Assembly (NCBI GenBank): GCA_030549205.1 | Contig: JAUKTV010000005.1 | Coordinates: 1,178,001-1,242,000, forward strand | Direction: 5' to 3' | Origin: Apiosordaria backusii | Taxonomy: Eukaryota; Ascomycota; Sordariomycetes; Sordariales; Lasiosphaeriaceae | Length of the DNA: 64,000 nucleotides | Part shown: positions 56,283 through 64,000 of the stretch, one piece after another | Numbering within the stretch: position 1 is the stretch's first letter | How the letters are laid out: every line of letters begins with the position of its first letter | Position numbers and translations under genes: made by a program | The notes under the pieces: model-generated | Databases searched by the model: none | The model's input: the letters and a program-made list of their open reading frames with translations, nothing else | Told to the model about the DNA's origin: nothing

Positions 56283-57521
56283 ATGCGGTGCCTGGGCCGC
56301 GCAATTCCCCTGGTTCTATTATGCATCAAACAGACTTCTGCAAGCGCTGGCTCGTACGATGCAACCGTCTGCGACCAGAAGACTTATACGAGCCGATCGG
56401 GCAAGTTGATATGTGAGTACCCAATCAGATCGCCTCAACACCGAGCAAGCACGGCTCACTCAACACCAGATGTTCCAAACGCGTGGAATCCTGACGGCCA
56501 TGGCTTTCAGTGCATGTCGGTACGTGAGCGGATTCCCGCTTCTTTCCCACACTCTCCCCTTCCCGCATCCGAGTCTTGGCCCATGTCTCTTCCCTCCTCT
56601 TCCCCCCTTCCTGTTCCCACGCCGGCCTCGACATGGGCTGGCAACAATCACAGTTTTCAGGGCTGACCAGGGTGCCCAGGTTCGGGACTCACCGCCGGCT
56701 TTCGATGCTACTTGGCGATGGCCATCGGCGGCGGACACTGTACATTCGTACCCCCACGTTAAACTGACGGCCCCGGCTCTCCCCGTCACGCTATCCAACA
56801 TCTCGGCAATGCATCTGAGAAGCGAATGGGCCATGGGTGCGGGATCGACACCGTCACCGAGACTCAGTGTTGATACGGCAGGCTTGGCCAGCCTCGACGT
56901 GACGGCCAATGTGGCATTCGACATGTTTGCTGATCGCAATGCGGAAAAATCTGTCAAAGAGACAATGGCTGAGACGGAAATCATGATATGGCTGGGGAGA
57001 TTTGGTTATGCGCAGCCGCTTGGGTTCAACGAAAAGAGGCCCCGCATAAGTCTTACCTTGGGTAATGTGGAGTTGTATGTATACTCCACGTTGTTTTTGT
57101 TTGGATTCAGACTGCCGTCATTAAAGCTTCCCGCTAACGTGGCTTCCCTAGCACTTTGTACTACGGACAGAACCAAAGAGGCACCAATGTGTTTTCGTGG
57201 GTGGCTGCTGAAAACGCACCGAGCTTCTCGGCAGAGGTCTCGCCCCTTTTGCAGTACCTCTGGCGCGAGGGCCTTGTCTCAGCTGGCTCGTTTGTTGGCG
57301 TGGTGGCTTTTGGGTCAGAAGCATTCCGTTCTGTGGACAATGTCACCTTTTCGGCCACGGACTTCGAGATGCATCTCGACACCGGAGCAGCCCCAACTCT
57401 GCCCCCCGAAGAGCTGCCCAAATCAGGCTCTTCTCGGCCCACACAGCACGTTCGAGGATCATGGACATGGTTAGTGTTGAACATGTCGATCATCGGAACT
57501 GTTGGTGCTGTACTATTATAA
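56283..57521 (+). CDS. GH12 endoglucanase-like, GPI-tail predicted, 4 exons
   Basis: Proposed exons 56283-56412, 56470-56519, 56680-57074, 57152-57521; phases agree, 314 aa. GH12 enzymes cut beta-1,4-glucan or xyloglucan. Visible: signal peptide (IPLVLLCIKQTSASA), paired Cys (VCDQ, FQCMS), VHSYPHVKL, NVAFDMF, nucleophile Glu160 in TEIMIWLG, NVFSWVAAE and acid/base Glu248 in FGSEAF, as in fungal Cel12A. The C-terminus is Ser/Pro-rich and ends with a hydrophobic segment (SWTWLVLNMSIIGTVGAVLL) without a charged end, which suggests a GPI-attachment signal; secreted fungal GH12 usually lack it. Acceptor of exon 3 (GCCCAG at 56679) is chosen over two nearby AGs by frame and branch CTGAC. Its position beside GT2 and UGDH suggests processing of the exported polymer. 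Confidence 0.85.
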
Positions 57522-58158
57522 CGTCCTCTAATCAGAAAGTCACCCCTTCGCGGATCCATCTCCTGGCTAATGGGTACCTGCAGTGACCCATGTTCATGTC
57601 CCGCAGGTTTTCCGCAGAGTGTTCGAATTTCCGCAGAATTTCCATCTGATGTTTCTTTCCTTTTCTTCTGCTACATGTCTCTTTCGTACCGGCAGTCGGC
57701 TTGCACAAGGCTTTCCCAAGACCCGCCCAGTGGCGGCCGTCTGGTGAATCCGTTGTTTTCCTTTCTTTTTGCCGATAGCGACCCCCATCACAGGCTGGGC
57801 GCCTCTGCTTCACCCCCCGGGGCACGGGGACCACGTCACTTCCCCTATCAAGCGATCGCCCTTCGTTTTGAGCAAGTGTGGGCTAGAACATCCTCCCCCC
57901 ATCCTGGATCACAGATCGTTAAAGAAAAGCAACCGACTGTCACCCACGAGCTGCTCGTCTTAATATATGGCAGCATTGTCGTGCTGGTTGCACACCTCAC
58001 ATGGTAGTTCTTTTCTCCGTTTGGGTTGCAAGTCTCTCTCTTGTTCTCCTCTCCCTTTTTACTTTGCCCTCCTGTGAGGTCGGTCTTCTTCTTCACGACC
58101 AGTCCTTTTCCTTTCCTCCCCAGCCTCATCGCCGATACAGCCGTAGCCACACGTCGGG
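57522..58158. other. GT2 upstream region
   Basis: 637 bp between the GH12 stop and the GT2 start, same strand; pyrimidine-rich towards the GT2 ATG. No gene. Confidence 0.5.
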
Positions 58159-60366
58159 ATGGCGGTGCGTCGTGATGAGCTTCGGCCCGGAACACCAGGG
58201 ACACCAGGTTCCAGCCTAAGCCTTTCCACTCCGGATCCTTTCAGAGATCCTTCAGATGTAGACTCGTCAGTGCAAAGTGCGTCGTCCAGAAGGACATCTG
58301 GAGTAAGTGCAACCATGGTTAATATCGCCGTGCAATGGACTAACGTTGGCCGACCCAGGACCTTCCTACCCCCCACGTCACAGCTCCTGCAAGAGCACTC
58401 ACACGGCCGCCCCCGGTGCAAACACCCAAGGGTGAGGCAATCGTAAGCGACGCGACGTGATCCACAACTCAGGTTGAACCAGACATTGACATGTTTTACA
58501 GATTGCCGCTTCACCACGAGAAGAGGTGTTTAACGAAAAGGCAGTTGATGATGTCGAGAGAGGTACCGCGGCTGCCTTCGCCTCCTCCGACGCGGAGAAG
58601 TCTGGCGAGCAAGCAGCAGCCACGCCCACGCGGAAAAGCAGGAATCCGTTCAAGCGTCTCTATGAGCGCTTCCGAGAGACCTACTGCCCCAGGGAGGAGC
58701 CAGGCCTAGTATTCCCCACCGGTCCAACCGACGAGGAGAAGCTCATGTACCTGCACACGAACCGCATCCCCCTCTACATCTTCGGCCTGTTTTCCTTCTT
58801 CACCCTCTCGGCGGGCATGTGGCTGTTTTCTGTCTGCGCGCCCATCTTCGCCTGGTACGGTGTCTTTGTTGGCTTCCTCAACGTCTACCTCATCATCTCG
58901 TACTTTGTCGGCGTCGTTGGCCGGGACTGGGACTATAAAGCCCACCAGGAAGTTGTCGAGAAATATCCCATCAACGACGAGACGGCCCCGACGGTGGATG
59001 TGTACCTCCCCTGCTGCTCTGAGCCTCTGGAGATTATCGAAAACACGTACAACCACGTCATCAAGCTTGACTGGCCGGCGGCGAAGCTCAAGGTGTATGT
59101 CCTGGATGACGGCGATCAGCCCGCTATCAAGGCTCTGGCTGAGAAATATGGCTTCAACTACATCGTCCGCGAAGACCGGCCAAGACTGCGCAAAGCTGGT
59201 AACCTGCGATGGGCCTTTGCGCGAACAGAGGGCGAGTTCTTTGCCATTTTCGATGCTGACTTTTGCCCGCGGCCGGATTTCCTCAAGGAGCTTGTCGTGG
59301 AGCACATGGCGGACCCCAAGACGGCTATCATCCAGAGCCCGCAGTTCTTCAGGGTTACGGATGACCAGACCTGGGTCGAACAGGGAGCCGGAGCGACGCA
59401 GGAGCTGTTTTATCGGGTGGTGCAGGTGAACCGAAACAAGTGGGGGGCGTCGATTTGCGTGGGGAGTAATGCGGTGTACAGGAGGGAGGCGCTTGTTGAG
59501 GTGGGCGGAACGGCCGAGATCGGGTTCTCGGAGGATGTTCATACTGGGTAAGATTTCTGTCTTCTGTTCTTGTCCGGTGAGAGGTGATAGTAGGCAACTG
59601 ACACGAGGTAGATTTGGTGCCGTTGACCGTGGCTGGAAGGTCAAGTATGTTCCGCTGTGCCTGGCGACGGGCATTTGCCCAAACACCCCACGCTCCTTTT
59701 TCTCGCAGCAAATGCGCTGGGCCAGAGGCAGCACGACGCTTCTGACTACCAAGCACTTTTGGGTTTCGAACCTTTCCTTCATTCAGAAGGTTTGCTACCT
59801 GTGTGGTGAGTACTCTTTGATGTTTGGACCTTTTGTTTTGTATGTAGGTACGTGAACAAGGCTGACATGTAACCCAAAAAGGTCTCCTGTACTACTCCGC
59901 CGTATCACTCGGCATCTTCATCTCTCCTATCCCCGGCACATTACTCCTGATCTTCCGGCCAGAGTGGTTCAAATACTACAACCTGGCATTTGCCATCCCG
60001 TCCATCATCTACGGCTCTCTGCTCTTCCGTTTCTGGGCCAAGGCCAAATACGGTTTCAACGTCCAGCACGTCATGATCGTCCAGTCTTATGCCTACTTGA
60101 CCGCCATCAAGGATAGGTTATTCGGCATTGAGCTTCTGTGGGCTGCCTCTGGTGACAAGAAGGCTCACAAAAAGAGCAACAAGTTCAGAAACATGAGGCT
60201 GCTGTGCTGGTTCTGGACAATCTTGACGATTGGCGGTGTGATCAGCGCGGTGACATACCGCCTGAAGAACGATTTCCCTTGGTATCACACGCTGCCGCTG
60301 TTGATACTGAATGGGTATAACCTGTACATTACACATTACTTTTTGCTTTGTTCTTGGAAGTGGTAA
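58159..60366 (+). CDS. Processive GT2 polysaccharide synthase (Cps1/GT2 type), 5 exons
   Basis: Proposed exons 58159-58302, 58359-58442, 58502-59547, 59612-59805, 59882-60366; phases agree, 650 aa. Integral plasma-membrane beta-glycosyltransferase that polymerises and probably exports a glycan. Catalytic motifs in order: VLDDGD (about 276-281), FDAD (DxD about 327-329), SEDVHTG (family ED) and QQMRW (QxxRW), the set of cellulose, hyaluronan and chitin synthases. Two membrane segments lie N-terminal and about four C-terminal. Family members (GT2/Cps1) in plant-pathogenic and other fungi are needed for growth on solid surfaces; the polymer is still unclear. Long Ser/Pro cytosolic N-terminus. 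Near UGDH and GH12, so UDP-GlcA or UDP-Glc may be the donor. Confidence 0.92.
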
Positions 60367-62042
60367 GGGCTCATTCTAGTACTCCCCGGCATGGAGAACG
60401 CATTGGGCTCGTCCAAGACGAGAAAAGAAAAATGGGGTGGGACAAGGGCGGGCACAAAAGGGAAAGAGTATAAGGTTTGCTTCGTCGATGACATTTGGCC
60501 CTTTTTTGGTTTGGAGTCATGTATATACAATAGGTCCTTTGGAAGCTCATCCGACTGCGGTGGGATGATGTGGAAAGGGAACGATACCGCATATGGCGTT
60601 TAATGATTACCTACGTAGCTAATGGATATTTCTGTTCTGGGTTTTGATGACGATGGGGATGAGGCGCAACTTTTTAACTTTTGTGTATCTGCAACATGGT
60701 CCAGACCCAGGATTACAGAGGTTTATTGTCAGGTGGTGTCCCATACCACTGGCTTCCTGATTGGCACTATCTAAGCGACGAGTTACCAAGACAGCCCTCA
60801 ATGCTTCCCCGACTTGGCAATACGTCTTCTGCGCCGCATCCTTTGGCTGGAAACCGGTCAAGCACATGTGCATTTCATTCTTACAGACTTTCATAAAAAG
60901 CGGCACGGATTCTGGAACCGTTATCGGTACCTGCTATGGGGGCGAGGATTGCGTGGGGGACATGGGATAGGGGGCTGATAATCTTGATATAAGGTAGTTA
61001 GAAAGAAGCAGTTTTGCAAGTATGACTAAAGGATTCTCTTCAAAGATCGGATTCGCAATTACCCAGGAGTCAAGTCCAACAGACAACAGGACTTTCTCGG
61101 CTGAAAGGATTTACCGCATTGTGTACATCATTTGGGAGTCCTCAAACGTGGAACAGGTACTAACAAGCAGCATCTCAGATAGATGAATTTGGTCCCCACA
61201 TTCCCCAGACAATCGCGGCTTGGTTTGGAGATCTGCGGGTCCACAATTGACTACCGGCCACTAATGCCTGAGAACAAAAGACGTTTTATCCGGCGTGGCA
61301 GATGGGACAAATGGCACTAACTGAATTGGACAATTAACGCAACGCTCCCTTCCGTGACAAGTCTTTCTGCCCCTCATTGCCGGATCATCATTATTTCTTG
61401 CTCAAGTTGTCGTAATCAGCATCAAGGATTCAACATCCAAAACCCAAAATGTGGACTCAGTGGGAAGATCAGCGGAAATCATCGGGCCTCACTTCCTAAC
61501 CTTGCAGATACCTCCAAGAAACATGCATTTGTAAGACTTTCACGAGGGAATAAGACCATGCTTTTCCATGTCCAATGCTGACAGGACATGGTGTAAGTGG
61601 ACCCCTGTTTTCAACCCCCCTGAACGAAAGACCAGAACAAACACCACAATGATCCCAGGAACCAGGCTTCACCGTCGACAAGACGGCAAGAGGCCGCATT
61701 ACGGCCGAACCGTGCACTCTTCTCTTGCAGGGAACGGGAGCAGGGCGTGAGATGCAATTGGATCTCTAAGCAAGTCGATCATGCGGGCAGAGATCGAATC
61801 CACTCCGTAAACCAGCTCAAGATCATCAAGTTATTGACTCTAATAAGGATAAATATCAACCGCCTGTCATCCACCACAACAGGCTGGGCTTGCTTCAACT
61901 TGCCGCTAACAATAGCCGCTCGATCACTATTTTTCATCACCATACTATAGCCCACGTCTTTTATCCCCTCCCTTCCCCCCTTTCATTTTTAATCGTCTTC
62001 TCGGATCTCGGCAACCTACATTACATAGGTACCTCTTACATC
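60367..62042. other. Spacer before AA9 gene, 1.7 kb
   Basis: Holds the GT2 3' UTR and AA9 upstream region. Short frames only; no gene recognised. Confidence 0.45.
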
Positions 62043-63005
62043 ATGCCATCACTTTCCACCTCTCTCCTCCTCCTAGGCACAGCAGCCTCCACAGCCCTAG
62101 CCCACTCCCACCTCGCTCACATCCTCGTCAACGGCGTCCTCTACAACGGCTTCGACCCCCGCCCGGGCATCATCAACTACCCCAACCGCGTCGGCTGGTC
62201 CTCCAACAACACCGACGACGGCTACGTCGGCCCAGCCGATTACGCCTCCCCCGAAATCATCTGCCACAAATCCGGCGCTCCCCCCCTCGCCCACGCCCCC
62301 GTGAGAGCAGGCGACAAAGTCCACGTCCAATGGAACGGCTGGCCCATCGGCCACGTTGGGCCAGTATTGGCTTACATCGCCCCCTGTCTCAACACCGCTG
62401 ATGGCTGCGGCTCCGTCGCCAAGACCAACCTCCGCTGGACGAAGCTTGACGACTCCAACCCGGTGTTGCTCCCGAATGAACCCGGCAACAACTGGGGAAG
62501 CCCGGCAGGGAAGTGGGCAACAGACGTGATGATCGCGCAGAACAACTCGTGGCAGGTGGAAATCCCTCGGGGTCTCAAGCCAGGGCCGTATGTCCTCCGC
62601 CATGAGATCATCGCGCTTCACTTTGCAAAGAATAAAGGAGGTGCGCAGAATTATCCAGTTTGTATGAACTTGTGGGTTGAGCCGCCTGCTGTTGGGCAAC
62701 CGGCGCCGCAGCCGTTTACGCTGGATAACTTTGATGCGACGAGTTTCTACAAGGATACAGATAAGGGGATTTTGGTTGATGTTTCTAGTAGTTTAAGCGG
62801 GTATGTGGTGCCTGGGCCAACGGTGGCGCCTCAGGCGAGAGCGGTGCCGCATAATCAGCAGCAGATGAGTTTGAGTAGGGCGGATGGGACGCCGGTGGTG
62901 GTTGTGAGGAGTACTGCGACGCAAAAGTGGACGGCTACTGCTGGGGCGGTCAAGGCGAGGAGGACTGCGGAGCCGGTGGTTAACGGAAGATATTATAGGG
63001 ATTAA
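62043..63005 (+). CDS. AA9 lytic polysaccharide monooxygenase
   Basis: Single exon, 320 aa. Secreted copper enzyme that oxidatively cleaves beta-1,4-glucans such as cellulose. Signal peptide 1-20 (MPSLSTSLLLLGTAASTALA) leaves His21 as the mature N-terminus, half of the copper histidine brace; His104 in GHVGPV is the second ligand, and Tyr204 in QNYPVCMNL takes the axial place, with His187 and Gln202 nearby as in the family. Cys pairs (IICH, APCLN, DGCGS, PVCMN) fit disulfides. No carbohydrate-binding module; a C-terminal extension of roughly 100 residues rich in Ser, Val and Arg follows instead. The start at 62043 is chosen because it begins the leader; an upstream in-frame ATG at 61890 would bury it. 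Confidence 0.95.
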   Translation: MPSLSTSLLLLGTAASTALAHSHLAHILVNGVLYNGFDPRPGIINYPNRVGWSSNNTDDGYVGPADYASPEIICHKSGAPPLAHAPVRAGDKVHVQWNGWPIGHVGPVLAYIAPCLNTADGCGSVAKTNLRWTKLDDSNPVLLPNEPGNNWGSPAGKWATDVMIAQNNSWQVEIPRGLKPGPYVLRHEIIALHFAKNKGGAQNYPVCMNLWVEPPAVGQPAPQPFTLDNFDATSFYKDTDKGILVDVSSSLSGYVVPGPTVAPQARAVPHNQQQMSLSRADGTPVVVVRSTATQKWTATAGAVKARRTAEPVVNGRYYRD

Positions 63006-63508
63006 GGGGTTGCAGTGGGCTAAACAGGGGATAGTGAAGACGATGGCAAGTTTCTTTGTTAGGAAATTTGGATCGGTCATTCAGAGGTATTTAAAGTAAA
63101 GAAAAAGAAGAATGAAACAAAAGAAAGATGTTAATAGACATTTAAATGGCACCACTGCCTCCAACTCTCCAAAGTCTTTCTCCATTTGCTGTTATCGTTC
63201 ATCCTCTTTCAAACGGCCACCCTCTGTGAAGAAAAAAAAAAACGCAGTGCCAAATCTGCAGGCGCTCCATCACATCGTTAAGGTATGATAAATGCTGAGA
63301 CCAAAAGAAAAATCGTTACTGAGCGAGCGAACATGAATGGTATCTACTGATAACAACGAGTCCGCGGGGACCAAACTCTTGAGACCTGCCAATGAAAAAA
63401 ACGAAACAACATCCCCAAAATCTCATTCCCACTGAGTACCTAGGTACTTTCCAACCAGTGCCGCTACTGTCGATAATTGTGTGTGACCGTTGGTGCGTGT
63501 CCGGTGTA
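63006..63508. other. Convergent 3' spacer
   Basis: About 500 bp between AA9 (+) and the C2H2 gene (-); an A12 run near 63231. No gene. Confidence 0.5.
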
Positions 63509-64000
63509 TCATTTGGGTCCCCTGCCGCGCCGCTTGCGGCCGCACTGATCAATGTGCTGCTCATGATATGCCTTGTCCTGCGTCCAGTCGCCGCAGGTGC
63601 AGACATAGGCAAAGTCGATTCTGAACATGCAGTTCTTGAGGTGCCGGCGATAGTTGTCCTTGCGGGCTTGAACGTAGTTGCACGCGCACTTGTATTTGGG
63701 AACCGAATCACTGGTGTAGTCTTGGATGTTGCGGATGTGCTTCTCGGAGAGGAGGTGGCGATCCCAGTTCTTTTGATTGGCAAACGTCTCGTCGCATGCC
63801 TCGCAGCAGAGCTGAGATGGGGATGAGCTGGGGCCAGGGGCGGGAGGTTGAGGTTCGTAGTCGTATTCATCGTAGTCATCCTGGGGTTGTCTGAATATTT
63901 GATTGTTAGTTTCGACACCTAGACGATCAATGCAGGCCGGAGAACGTACTGGTCATTCCTGGGCAAGCTATCTAGGAGGGTACTGGTGTCCGGGAAGTCT
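63509..64000 (-). CDS. C2H2 zinc-finger protein, partial (5' end outside window)
   Basis: The 3' part only. Last exon 63890-63509 (minus), preceded by an intron (donor GTACGT at 63949, acceptor TATTCAG after a CTAACAA branch) and an exon of at least 51 nt running to 64000. The protein segment reads DFPDTSTLLDSLPRNDQ, then an acidic Tyr/Asp/Pro stretch, then a classic finger CEAC...HLLSEKH (C-X2-C-X12-H-X5-H) and two further Cys/His fingers (CACNYVQARKDNYRRHLKNC, CTCGDWTQDKAYHEQHIDQC) ending in a basic RKRRGRGPK tail. Probably a nuclear DNA- or RNA-binding factor. The start and upstream domains lie beyond the right edge. Convergent with the AA9 gene. Confidence 0.82.

Overview
The window reads as chromosomal DNA of a filamentous ascomycete (Pezizomycotina, most like Sordariomycetes/Sordariales). 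Evidence: short spliceosomal introns (about 50-70 bp, GTAAGT-type donors, CTAAC/CTGAC branch sites 10-20 nt before the acceptor), about 24 protein genes separated by 0.5-3.5 kb spacers, and typical fungal families (Zn2Cys6 regulator, GH3, GH12, AA9, DHHC-ankyrin, sterol reductase, Atg27, Och1-like GT32). No tRNA, rRNA, transposon or CRISPR array was recognised by reading. Gene models were built by hand from splice sites and reading-frame continuity; exon ends are my inference unless a single open frame covers the gene.

Layout. 0.4-1.3 kb: CYTH-like protein (+). 4.9-6.6 kb: Zn2Cys6 regulator (-). 9.0-12.1 kb: secreted GH3 beta-glucosidase (-), four exons. 14.25-15.07 kb: SmD2 spliceosomal core protein (-), eight tiny exons, easily missed. 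15.7-17.2 kb: sterol C-14 reductase (-), divergent from ATG27 (+, 18.2-19.4 kb). 20.5-21.7 kb: PIP-kinase-like membrane protein (-). 22.0-23.4 kb: an unresolved spliced locus (-). 25.3-26.0 kb: small secreted protein (+). 26.7-28.3 kb: cystathionine beta-synthase (+). 28.8-29.7 kb: SRP receptor beta (-), divergent from the Akr1 palmitoyltransferase (+, 30.4-32.8 kb). 34.0-34.9 kb: secreted dienelactone hydrolase (+). 35.4-36.5 kb: low-complexity unknown (+), convergent with a CCCH zinc-finger protein (-, 36.8-38.4 kb). Two tandem-repeat arrays follow at 38.5-39.1 kb.

The right third (39.6-60.4 kb) is rich in glycan-related genes: Och1-like GT32 (-), acyltransferase-3 membrane protein (+), a type II membrane protein with a propeller-like look (+), a conserved Ser/Arg-rich protein (-), then UDP-glucose 6-dehydrogenase (-) divergent from a GH12 glycanase with a GPI-like tail (+) and a processive GT2 polysaccharide synthase of the fungal Cps1/GT2 type (+). 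UGDH can supply UDP-glucuronate, GT2 can polymerise and export a beta-glycan, and GH12 could trim it at the cell surface. This is the best candidate for a functional system in the window. An AA9 LPMO (62.0-63.0 kb, +) and the 3' end of a C2H2 zinc-finger gene (-) close the window.
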